In this document: positions 34,310 to 44,928 of the stretch, one piece after another
How the letters are laid out: each line of letters opens with the position of its first letter
Numbering within the stretch: the stretch's first letter is position 1
Assembly (NCBI GenBank): GCA_021030915.1
Contig: JAGEMR010000034.1
Span: 124,001 to 188,000 of the forward strand
Length of the DNA stretch: 64,000 bases
Direction of reading: 5' to 3'
Source: Astrothelium macrocarpum
Lineage: Eukaryota; Ascomycota; Dothideomycetes; Trypetheliales; Trypetheliaceae
Notes under the pieces: generated by a model
The model's database searches: none
Seen by the model: the letters and a program-made list of their open reading frames with translations, nothing else
What the model was told of the DNA's origin: nothing
Translations under genes and position numbers: made by a program

Positions 34310-35087
34310 AATTGGATCCAGGACTATCGATTGCCCTTATCACAGAGCGAGACCTCTACTATTCGACGCGGTAAAAAGTGTCTGAAGAAAGTGTATATAG
34401 CAGAGCCCATGCAGTGCTTGTCACAGAAATCACCGGACCATTCTGGGGCTGAATTCTAATGCATTGTTAATGGGGGCGGAGCGCAGCAATCCCCTTATAT
34501 AGCACTCTAACGGTTGAGCCTGTCAAAGCTTCTAGATCTCCACTTTTGCCTTATTCTCGGCAGCTTAATTTATTGGCGGATTGCCTTGTGAAAGATTGCA
34601 AGACTTCGTCACCACTGAAGGGGATTTGATTATGGATGCCCTCTGTGATGCTCTTCTCGAGGAGATCTCACCGCCAAAATTACCACCAGATATGCTTTTC
34701 TTCCCCAGAAAGCGGTTTGCATTTATCTGAGATTCGGTTCCGAACTCGGATTCACGCCCATGAAGAACAGTTCTTGACTGGTCCATCGCCATGCCAAGTG
34801 CTGCAGAGTTGGTGGCTTATAGGATCAGGTCTAATGATCGGCGCTACTAGAATTGGCCCCCAAATCAGCCAAAACGCAGCATAGTGGCTCAAAACCCCCC
34901 ACTTGAATTTTAATCTTGGAGTAATTGATTGTGGAGTTATTCCCAAAAGAACAAAAACATGCTAAATTTGAGTAGCTGATGACCGACCTTGAAACGGCGG
35001 CAGTGTACGGTATGGGTGGGGGCCACACATTCGACCTTCATTAGAGATATCGGACGCGTTCAAGCAAGTCGTGTGTAATTACCGAAA
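34310..35087. promoter_or_regulatory. divergent intergenic region
   Basis: These 778 bp lie between two head-to-head genes and hold their promoters. Frames on both strands near 34560-34950 have no signature. Confidence 0.4.
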
Positions 35088-36206
35088 ATGTTTTCCAACA
35101 GTCAGCAAGATTTTGAAAAAGTATGTAAAGGGACAAATTTCCCAAAGTTTTGGCTGACGTCAACAGCCCCGTGATCTCGACCCGCCATTTACCCGCGAAG
35201 TGGAACTCATCAGAACGAATCCCGATTCTACAAATCTCGCTTTCCCCCCCGAGGTGCGATTTCGGGGACATAAGGATCCCATTCGGGCACTCAAAGAAAG
35301 CAACGAGTATCTTGAAGCCCGTTTTGCGACCCCCGAACTCGATAGCTTGCACAAGAACCTATGGATTGCCGGCCTTCCTGGCCATGTTCGGCCGCTCCAT
35401 CGGCTTGAAGCACAGGGTCTCCAGATCGTGATAACCGAAGAAGCGCGTATGCACATGATATGGAGCTCGCATCGGATCCATCTCATGCCACTCGACCGGA
35501 TGCTCATCGACTACAGCCGCTTTCGTATATGTCTCTGTGAGCCTTCGAAGTCCGAATCGTCGCAGTATGGCGCGGCACTAGGGCTTCTGCTATCCTATGT
35601 TCAACTAGTCGCATTCGATAGTGATTTGCGCATGGCAAAGAAAGCCGGACTGCTGCCGGAGGAGATTCAATTTGAGCAATGGACTGCTTTTACGACTGCC
35701 GTGATGCGAAATGTCAATGAAAAGGGTCTCCGCTTATTAATTCCACCCCGTTGGAAGTTCGGACTGCTTCGGCTCGGTATGGTTGTTTGTTTTTATTGGC
35801 TGTCGAGCGTTGACTAACGCATCCTTCTATTTGGCAAGACCGTATAAACCTCCTCTATCGCCACAAACACTGGCGCGATCCTGCCAAGGCCATCCCAGGC
35901 TACTATACCGAATCAGTAAATTATGTAGCATTCCTTGAGCGCAATTTCCGATGGTTCTTCGTATTTTTTGCGTACGCCTCGATTATTCTAAACGCCCTTC
36001 AAGTAGGGCTCACAACCGCGGATGGGCAAAAGAACTACCTCTTCAACCGTTTCGGCTGGGCAGCTGCCATTCTCGTCATGGCCATGCTTGCCACAGGCGT
36101 CTTCTCTGTATTTGGGGCATTGCTCATCGTGATTCTGGAGAATGCATGGTTTGCAATTCGCATGATTAAAAGGGCGGTGCTTCATGCACACACGCCATCC
36201 ATATGA
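35088..36206 (+). CDS. DUF6601-like fungal membrane protein
   Basis: Three exons, join(35088..35120, 35167..35776, 35839..36206), give 336 aa. The 11-codon first exon (MFSNSQQDFEK) is inferred from the GTATGT donor, TCAACAG acceptor and phase. The middle contains DSLHKNLWIAGLPGHVRPLHR and, across the second intron, LRLDRINLLYRHKHW. Two transmembrane segments at the end (WFFVFFAYASIILNALQVGL and AAAILVMAMLATGVFSVFG) frame a short loop. I recall this layout from a fungus-only family often found in accessory regions, but its function is not known. The first exon is the least certain part. Confidence 0.72.
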
Positions 36207-37767
36207 CCGGATTCGAAAACGTCTTTGTCGTCCGAAACGTAGCTGGTGGATCTGGAAATTACATACCTTGTAATTGGGAATAACAATATCATAGACTAAT
36301 TTCTATATATGTATAATGCTTATTAAATATTGTTAGAAAATCCTCGAAAATTCAAAAATGTAACTTTTTAATCCTCAAAATATACAATCAATTATTGAAA
36401 ATAATATTCTGATTTAGAATCAGTGTTTAAAAACGCTTTATGCTTTTTGAAATTTCAAATTCTTCGATTTCATATATTTAGAAGGTTCGCTTCAATATAC
36501 ACTTTTGGAGATTTGAGCTATGTAGTTGTAGTTGATTCTCAGTAGCGCCTGATACAATTTCTGTGGGCCACGCAGGCACCAGCCTATTAAGGAAAATAAG
36601 ACCCTCTGAGAAGATAAATCTAGCCATTGGGTATACTCACCAGGATCATGAGATTGGTTGGGGCAAATTTGCTATTGCCATGAAATTCATTGAGTCAAAT
36701 TTACAAAGTTTAATTGGGTTAGTACAGCTGTCTCATTTTTTCTTTCTTACGGCAGTTGTGTCTGTGTTAGTTCATTCAGGCCAGCCCTGCTGGCTCTGTG
36801 TGATTTGCTTTCACTAGACCTGACTCAACTAGGCAGCGTTTGAGAGCTAAGCTCTGATTGATTTGTTGGTGCTGGCTGGATTCGGTAAGGTATTCTTTAT
36901 AAAATTCCAAGACTGATTGGCTGGCTTGAAGTGCTATTACTCAAGCTTCTTATATGATGATAAACAATAACTTTTCTGGGCTTATTTTGATTAGATTAGT
37001 TATAGCAAGGGTGACTCATAAGTGTTCTATCTGGTCCATAAGGCTTATTTAAACTCAGTATTGGCACCATACCCAGTACCTTTCTACAGTGATAACTCGC
37101 AGTAAAGTTATAGAGCAGCGAAAGCGCTTGCTATCATCCTTTGTGGCCACAAGAGAGAAAGCTTTTGCGGCATTTCGTTGGGAACAGGTTGCCTATCTTG
37201 TCAAAAAGGCTTATTTGAACTCAATTTTGGCACCATATCTGGTATCTTTCAATCGTTGAGTGTGGTATCTTATCTTTCAAGATTCCGAATCATTTACCGT
37301 TTTCGATGCACTTTTTCATGTACTAAAAATACTTTCTGCCTCCACAATCCGAGGACAACGGCCTGAAGATTGAATTCTGTAGTACTGAGCAGGTAACGAT
37401 CGTCATCCAAAATCAGGACGGATAATCCAGTGACTAACCATATTTGGATATGTTACGTTGCCTTTTATGGATTGACCGGTCAATCCCTTGCAAGCCGCTC
37501 TCCCCGTCAATAGATCGTTCTTCATGACTTCTACGTTGTATGACTTTGAGAGCACAGATATTGCTGTGGCTGGGTAAGCTGACTGTCAAGCCAAACTTAG
37601 TATACTTAGAAGACGTTGGTGAATTCAGCTCACATATCACCAATGCCCGCTAAAACGTTCCTAGTTCAAATGAAGTTAAATAGAAATTGACTGTATTTCT
37701 TAAAATCAGACTTGGACAGTCCTGATCTGAAGTTTGCCATTTACTCTCCCATTCTCTGTGTATTACA
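36207..37767. other. AT-rich gap with short direct repeats
   Basis: The left third is strongly AT-rich. No gene was found. Two copies of a roughly 45-bp sequence (AAGGCTTATTT.AACTCA and TTGGCACCATA in each) lie at about 37040-37085 and 37205-37250 in direct orientation and differ mostly by transitions. The region looks like decayed repeat DNA. Confidence 0.55.
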
Positions 37768-38885
37768 ATGAGTGACTTTCAAGACGCGGCCCCAGCACCG
37801 TACCTCGATCCTGTCAACCAGGCGTTTCTCAACGAGACCACGGCTCCCGGTACCAAGAAATTTGAAGATGACTCCGTAGCACAATTCCGTAAGCTCTTTG
37901 ACCAGCTCCAAAAGCACAAGCCTATCCCTGGTGTATCTGTGACCGAATTCGATGTCCCGTTCGACCAGCATGGCATAAAAAGTGTGAGGACATTTATTTT
38001 CAAACCCGAAGGCAAGGAGAATGATCATCTTTCTGCCGCTTTCTACCTACATGGCGGTGGTTGGATTGCTGGAAAGTAAGTATTGTTTGCCCCCCACAGT
38101 TTCCGTCCTAACTCGTAATCAAATACTCACCTCCCACGTCCAGCGCCCAAAGCTTCGACAGCATCTGCCGGCAGCTCACCCTCCTCTCCAATTGCGCTAT
38201 CATCTTCCCGCAGTACGACCTCGCTCCAGAAGCGCAATTCCCAGTGCAAAACGAGCAATGCTTCGCCGTGGTCCAGTACTTCTCCCAACGCGGCGCGTCC
38301 CATGGTCTCGAAACCTCCGCCTTTGGCCTCGTCGCTGACAGTGCTGGTGGTCAGCTCAGCCCAACCATGGTGAACCTCGCGCACGAGCGTGACGCCAAGA
38401 TCACGTTCGCTTACCAGGTGCTGTTTTGCCCGGTTGTCGACACGAGCGACGCATCACATCCCACCCTCTCGGAGTTTGAAAACTTCACAGGCCCATGGCT
38501 CGACACGCGCGCGCTGCAGAAGTGGATCGGGCTGTATGTGCCGGAGGCAAAGGACAGACTGTCGCCATTGGCGTCGCCATTACTAATGACAAAGGAACAG
38601 GCGGCAAAGCAGCCATCGACGTTGGTAGTAGTGGGCGATGTCGACCCGTTGAGGAGTGAAGGATTGCAATTTGCGAAGCTATTGCAGCAGGCCGGGGTGG
38701 AGTGTGCGATGTTGAGAATGGAGGCGTGCTTACATGATTGTATGGTATTGGATGGAACGATGGCGGATCCGACCGCGCAAGTGGTGATTAGAATGGCAGC
38801 AGTTGAGTTGGATAGAGCATTGAATGGGAAGCATGAGGGTAAGCTGGAAGATAACAAGACGAGAAAGAGGCCGAGGAAGACATGA
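37768..38885 (+). CDS. alpha/beta hydrolase, HSL-type esterase/lipase
   Basis: Two exons, join(37768..38075, 38144..38885), give 349 aa; the 68-bp intron restores LHGGGWIAGNAQSFD. HGGGW is the oxyanion-hole motif of the hormone-sensitive-lipase group. The nucleophile lies in VADSAGGQLS, where Ala replaces the usual Gly before Asp-Ser. The acid is likely the Asp of VVVGDVDPLRSEG and the base the His of CLHDCMVL. There is no signal peptide, so it is probably cytosolic. The C-terminal tail is Lys/Arg-rich. The substrate cannot be predicted; many members act on short-chain esters or secondary metabolites. Confidence 0.88.
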
Positions 38886-40838
38886 ATTAGAGAACCAGAA
38901 GAACTAGGAGAAACCAAAAGAAACGTATCGAGTATGTAATCACCCACATAGATGCGATTAAATCGAGCGCCTCTCCATCAACGTGGTAGTCTGTATGTTT
39001 GCCTATCTGGAATGGACGGGAGATTGATCAGAGTCTCAATAAAGACTACGTCTGAGTATAAGTGGGATAATCGTGATCAAGTTTGTAGCTCTGGGGCTTT
39101 TGACGGTCTTTTACAAGATGACTAGGACGTATAACCTCACTGCCGTGGCTTTTCAACGATCAGAGGTACACCAGAGGTGGATTCCAATGGCAGGTCTCCA
39201 CGAGCAAGATGACACGTTTGTAATCGGTTTGATCTTGACGATGGGGCTAAATGTCCATGATCCGAGGTGGAGAGCATTAGAGTGCATTGAGGGAGGAGTA
39301 AGTGAGGATTTGTGACTGAGAATTTTGTGGACGAGTGGCCTGCTCAGAAACCGCTGGCCCGTGCAAAAAAGCAACGCCAACAGACATGCGCTCTTACGAG
39401 CACGCAGAGTTCTCTCGTCCCGCACGCTTACTGCCGACCGTCTCTCCGAGGTTCCAAGGGCTGTACTCGCCCTTGCAGCTCGTTCTGATGCCTGAGAGCG
39501 AAGTGGGAAGCTGGCGCTGCTCGCAGCTTTATTTTGGCTTGCTGAAGCTGCAGAGACACCGTGAGATGCCCTCACGACCAACAATGAGTCCAAATCCACC
39601 TTTCGAACGAGCTCTGGCCGAAAGTTGAACACCATGAAGGGTAATGTCACGAACCCGAAATCCAACAGCAAGGCGTCCGGGACATTGGGAAACGCAACAG
39701 TGCATGCGGTGAAGAGCAAATCTACAGAGGCAATGTTGGACCATTTCAAACAGAACGAAATCCAAATTCATTCCAATACAGCTCCGAATCCGCATGAATA
39801 AGGCTACGCCAAGTCATCTGGTGTAAACATGTCCAGTGGGATGAGCTGACATGCCGTGTCTCACGAATTGCCTGCTTCCCTTCGTCGGCACGTCTCACGT
39901 TCCTATCAATGACTCCTGGTGATAATTGCACATCTCATTAGTCTCAAAATCATGCTCATTTGTTCAATCGCACAGGGAACAGAGCTCTCGAGCATTTCAT
40001 AGGGAATTCTTCAAGAAAAACAATCCTTCAGATCAGACCGTTTTCACAGAACTAAAGCGGGCCAAGCACATCGGAAGATTTTGCAAATGTGCATCTTAAG
40101 CGGTCACGTAACGGAGCCTTGCTTTGCGACCTTTTAAATCAATACTCAACGGTAGATACAACACTTTCATACGCACGATATAGTAGTCATTATCGAGCAT
40201 TCAAGCCTCCAAGAGTAATATCGCCGGGCGTCCGCGTCCGCGTCCGATTGAGTATTCAGGGTGTCTGCTGAGTCTCTCCGAGTAATACTGTCGAGCGTCC
40301 GCGTTCGGCTGAATTCACTGAGCGGAGTTCTTTACAGCCTTGAATAGTAACGGATACGACACTGATTATTGTCACATAGAACAAATAGTCATTTGAAGAA
40401 GCATTACCTCACTTGTCAAGTAGCGCTTACAATCATCATGAAGCAATTAACCTTGATGAATCTAATTGTCCAAGTGATTTGAACAACTTTACCATTATAT
40501 GAGTGTCCAACTTAACTAGACGATTGCGAGGATCCAGGCGTGCCTATGGGTTGAAGTCGATCCGGTATCTCTAAATTTGGAGTTCCCAGCGCGTTTGGCC
40601 TAGAGGAGAGAATGTTTGAAAGAGTGTTCATGCTCTGTCGATCCGACGGCGGCTACACTTAAGGCCATGCACTAATGGGTTTCTTGGTCCGTGCGGCATT
40701 AGAATTCATGGCATTGCCAGCATTCACCTACTGAGTCTCGAAATTTGATCAGTCGAGCCGGTGGATTCAAAAGATTCCCTACGACGTCTGACAAAGATTT
40801 CCTACGACATCTGACAAAGATACACGGACTCATCAGAT
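38886..40838. other. 2-kb intergenic region with small repeats
   Basis: No gene could be supported. The longest frame (39153-39749, minus strand, 198 codons) has no family pattern, an irregular composition and no splice partners. A degenerate direct repeat (GAGTAATA...GCGTCCGCGT) occurs near 40212 and 40279, and a 23-bp tandem duplication lies at 40776-40821 just before the next gene. Confidence 0.5.
40776..40821 (+). repeat. 23-bp tandem duplication in the D-amino-acid oxidase promoter
   Basis: Two adjacent units share CCTACGAC.TCTGACAAAGAT and differ at two positions. They end 17 bases before the ATG at 40839, so they lie in the core promoter or leader. Confidence 0.85.
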
Positions 40839-42436
40839 ATGTCGCTGAAAGGGAGTCATATTGTGGTACTGGGGTAAAGTAGATAGGAGCATTTGGCACA
40901 TATGCTTTTTAACATTGCCATAGGGCAGGAGTTGTTGGGTTACAAATCGCAATATTTCTCCTTGAAGCAGGCTGCCAAGTCACGATAATAGCAGAGTTTT
41001 TTCCTGGAGATGAGTCTATCGATTACACGTCACCACGGTAAGTTATGCTATCTTAAGTGGGTCACATTTTTCCAATCGTCAAAAAAGTATTCTCGTTGCT
41101 CCCACTACGAATGACTCGTCTTCTATACATTTTAATTTCAACTCCGATGGAATATCTTTCCGGATACCAACTTTGTAAATGAACAAAATCTCAACAAATA
41201 CAGGGCCGGGGCTCATTGGCGCACCCATGCCTTACATACAGACACACGACAATGCGACTGGGATATCGAGACATACAAGTATTGGATGAGACAACTTGAA
41301 GAAGAACGACAGCAACCAACAATAGCGGGAAAATCTGGGATCACAGTTAGTTTGTCCATCACTATCACTGCAGTTTCAACCCCTGAAGCGTTCCTCTCCA
41401 CCATCCCTCCTCCAATCTAGTCTTAAATCCCCCAACTGACCCATCCATGCAAACAGAAACTGCCCTCCTTCTCCTACTGGTAAGCCTCAGCACCCCCTCC
41501 CCTTCTCCCCTCCCCCCAACCTAACCACCAACCACCTCCAGGGCCAACACCACCACACCCCCACCCCTGTGGTGGGCCCCCCGTATCCACGACTTCCGCA
41601 CCCTCCCCGACATCGGCCTCCCACCGGGCGCACACACCGGCATCGCATTCACCACGCTCGCCCTCAACGTCCCGCACTACCTCTCCGTGCTGCAATCGCG
41701 CATCCGCGCGCTCGGCGGCCGCACCCTGCGCTTCCGCGTGCCCCCGCGGCCCGGCGGCATCGGCGCGAGCCTGGCGCGCGTCGACGACGCCGTGGATGCG
41801 AAGCCCGCGGCGTATGTCAATGCGACGGGGATGGGTGCGCGCGCCTTGGTGCCGGATGAGCGCGTGCATCCGATTCGTGGGCAGGTGGTGGTGGTAAGGG
41901 GGGAGGCGAGGGCGGTGAGGATGTTGGAGGGGGTGGAGGAGGGAGGGCGGTTTGCGGCGTATGTCATTCCGAGGGTGGGGAGTGGGACGACGGTGTTGGG
42001 TGGCACGAAGGAGGTTGGGGTGTGGAAGGCGGAGGTGGATGAGGAGACGAGTGCGAAGATTTTGAGGTGGTGTCGGGAGTTGGCGCCGGAGTTGTTGACG
42101 GGGAAGGGGAAGGAAGGGAAGGAGGGAGAGGAAGGGGAGTTTGAGGTTGTGAGGGTGAATGTGGGGAGGAGGCCGGGGAGAGATGGTGGAGCGAGGGTGG
42201 AGTTGGATGAGGGGGTAGGGGAGGGGAGGGTGTTGGTGCATTGTTATGGTCATGCTGGTGCTGGGTAAGTGTAGCTCAATGGGGAGATGAGTTGGTGAAT
42301 GTTTGAACATGTGTCTGACCTTTTATCTAGGTTCCAGAATTCGATAGGGTCGGCAAGGGAGGCAGTTAGAATATTGAAGAATCGCTTGGAGGCCTCAACA
42401 AGCGGGCAGGCAGTAGAACCCAAGGCTAAGATCTGA
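40839..42436 (+). CDS. D-amino-acid oxidase, probably peroxisomal
   Basis: Six exons, join(40839..40873, 40924..41037, 41204..41345, 41457..41479, 41542..42264, 42331..42436), give 380 aa. The split FAD-binding motif VVLGAGVVGLQ is completed across intron 1, followed by YTSPRAGAHWR, PSFSYWANTTTPPPLWWA, YVNATGMGAR, RGQVVVVRG and the C-terminal signature VHCYGHAGAGFQNSIGSA. Exon 4 is 23 nt. The enzyme oxidises D-amino acids to keto acids, ammonia and H2O2. The C-terminus AKI fits a peroxisomal PTS1. An extra Gly/Lys/Glu-rich stretch near ELLTGKGKEGKEGEEGEF lies in a G-rich island. The gene ends 29 bp from the convergent EFM3 stop. Confidence 0.93.
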
Positions 42437-42465
42437 GGGGCGTGGAGGCTAGTGGAATGAATGCT

Positions 42466-43734
42466 TCAGGGCTTTCTAATATACATAATTCGAATGGGTA
42501 CATCTGTCGGGTAGAAAAACCCTTGAGTCCTTGCTTCTGGCGCTGGACAGAATTCTATATCATTCAACACCAAGCCTTTGGAGCCTAAGTTGCAGATTCA
42601 GTAACTAAAATAAACGGGAACCGATAGAAATAAGACATGGGACGTACTCAAACCAGAAGTAAAAGCGTTGGTTGTGTCTTCATTGCGAACCGTTGCTGCA
42701 ATGATCACCTCAAGAGAGGGCATATTTCCAATGAGATCGCAGATACTAGAGATAAGCAAAGGCACCACTTCCTTGTCATAAGTCTCAATAGTAAAGTCAG
42801 CTTTGAGAAAAGAAATAGAGAGAGAGGTGGTCAATACCAAATCAGCCCCAAGCACAATATCATACGGATATTCATTTGTTTCCTCTTCGATGTTTGTGCC
42901 AAAATCTGCTTGGCCCCATCTCAGTACTGTAGCTCGTATCCGATTATCACCATCAAGTATATTTAGAGAAATGTTCCCCTTCAAGGAATCGACGATGCTA
43001 GGATCACCGTCGGTAGCTGTCACTCTAGTAGCTCCAAGGTGCTTGGCGCAAAGCAAAGAGAGAAATCCGGTGCCAGCCCCTAGCTCGAGAATCCTTCTTT
43101 CATTGACAAAACTTGATCCTGTAGGAGTTGTGAGAAATAGTCCCAGATGCAGAGCTGCCTCCCACGTCCTCAAGCCTGTAGTTCCCGAGGACGAGAGAAC
43201 AGAGCGAGCTTCCAATAGGGTCACACTGTTATACTGCAGCGCTTTGTGATCATTATTAGAAGTGTAAGAGTATGTCACATATGATTTTTGCTGGGCTAGT
43301 TCTGCGTCGGAGGGTAGTTTGGACGAGATTAAAGTGGAAAGTCGAGACACGAGATCATCTGATATTTCCTACGAGACCGACATATCGCATGCGTATTAGT
43401 CGCGCATTTTTCAATCGTGTCATTGCATCAATAATTTGCAGTTGGAACGTTCATGGAAGTGCTACAATGCTAACATGCAGAGAAAAAGACGTACGTCTTC
43501 ATTTGGGTCTGTAATAGCTGCTTCGATCCGTGTGATTAAATGCTTAAGTACCCTCAACTGATACTTTTCTGGCGGTAGATATGAGAGCCGATTATGAAAC
43601 ATCTGATCATAGATCCAAGTTTGAGTATCTGGTAGGTGTAGTCGTTGTGGGCTTGGCCATGCTAAGTGGTCTGGCGCAACAAGCTGCAGATACTGCCGGC
43701 GGAACAGATCTAAAGAAGCAGCATCAACTGCCAT
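42466..43734 (-). CDS. EFM3: EEF2 lysine methyltransferase, FAM86/EFM3 family
   Basis: Three exons, complement(42466..42584, 42654..43368, 43495..43734), give 357 aa. The N-terminal helical FAM86-type region (LDLFRRQYLQL, WPSPQ) precedes a seven-beta-strand methyltransferase core: TWEAALHLG, ILELGAGTGFLSLLCA (SAM-binding motif I), VTATDGD, and YDIVLGADLV. The last exon, joined through a 69-bp intron in phase, supplies the conserved ending EARTQGFFYPTDVPIRIMYI. Yeast EFM3 and human FAM86A methylate a lysine of elongation factor 2. The match to the family is strong across the whole length. The gene is divergent from RPS24, another translation gene. Confidence 0.86.
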
Positions 43735-44053
43735 AAATCTGTTAAAGCTATATCAAACAGCTTGATGAGAAAAGCCCAGGCTGAAACTTCGTTCTAGATT
43801 GTTGTTTGTAAATTGTGAATTAAAAGTAATGGAGACAAAAGCAAGAGTAGATGGGTATGTTGGCTTAACCAGATTTAGTTAGTGCCACACACAACCGACA
43901 CCGAAAACCAAAGTGCGCGACTCTCTCAAATCGACGACGTCTTCATCGTTGCGATCCCTACCATCCTCACACTCGTCAGCATTTATCGAATTCTCCTGCT
44001 GACGAGCTGAAATCTCTGCGACAAACCATATTCCGCACTCAAGAGTCGCAATC
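43735..44053. promoter_or_regulatory. divergent promoter, EFM3 / RPS24
   Basis: These 319 bp separate two head-to-head translation-related genes. No specific element was recognised. Confidence 0.4.
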
Positions 44054-44679
44054 ATGGCGGAATCACAGGTAACCCTTCGGTAAGACCCATCAGTCTCCAT
44101 ACCTTGCCATGTATAAACACAACCAAAGGAATACTAATATCTCTCCAGCACCCGCAAATTCATCCGAAACCCTCTTCTCGCCCGCCGACAAATGGTTGTG
44201 TATGTACATTCGCTCATCCACCGAAATCAAGCACAGCAGCAGCAACCACTAACCCCGCAACCATGATCCAGTGATGTCCTGCACCCCAACCGTGCCAATG
44301 TCTCCAAAGACGAACTCCGTAGCAAGCTCTCCGAGCTCTATAAGACACCTAAAGACAATGTCCAAGTCTTCTCCTTCCGCACCCAATACGGTGGTGGCAA
44401 ATCGACGGGCTTCGCGCTAATCTATGATTCCGTGGAGGCGATGAAGAAGTTTGAGCCACACTATCGGCTGGTACGCGTTGGATTTGCGGAGAAGATTGAG
44501 AAAGCGAGCAGACAGCAGCGTACGTGGAATCCTTTTACCCTCTGGTCTCTGGTCTGGAGGAGTAGATTTGATGAATGCTGACATGGTGGATGCGATCAGG
44601 CAAACAACGCAAGAATCGGGCAAAGGAACATCGGGGGACGGCAAAGACGAAGGGTGGAAAGGCGAAGAAGGAGAAATAG
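44054..44679 (+). CDS. RPS24: 40S ribosomal protein eS24
   Basis: Four exons, join(44054..44079, 44149..44199, 44272..44519, 44600..44679), give 134 aa, the usual length. The product reads [19 protein letters not shown] at the start, then [53 protein letters not shown], and a basic tail [13 protein letters not shown] ending KKEK. Introns are 69, 72 and 80 bp with good donors (GTAAGA, GTATGT, GTACGT). It is a structural small-subunit protein. The next gene is convergent with 249 bp between stops. Confidence 0.96.
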
Positions 44680-44928
44680 ACTGGTGCGAGGTGAAGTGGG
44701 CTACGGAGTTTGCGATGGTCATGACGAAGCAGTGGGACAGACAGGGTTGCATGTGTATCTTTACGAGGCCTCCATATCTCGGGCGCTTAAATGCCATGTT
44801 ATTCACAATCGAGTTACAATATCCTATTTCCACAGCTCGGGTATCTAAGTGATCGCTGCCCCCTCATCCCCAAACCCTCACACACTTCCCCTTGAGCCCA
44901 CAAACCCCCACTCCAACCACCAATCTCC

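Noticed and set aside
39153..39749. 198-codon minus-strand frame
   Set aside because: It has an ATG and decent length but no recognisable domain, no splice partners, and lies in a gap with small repeats. Left as unassigned.
41474..42310. 278-codon minus-strand frame over D-amino-acid oxidase
   Set aside because: It is a Pro/His/Arg low-complexity shadow of a skewed coding island; the opposite strand encodes a full FAD oxidase signature set.
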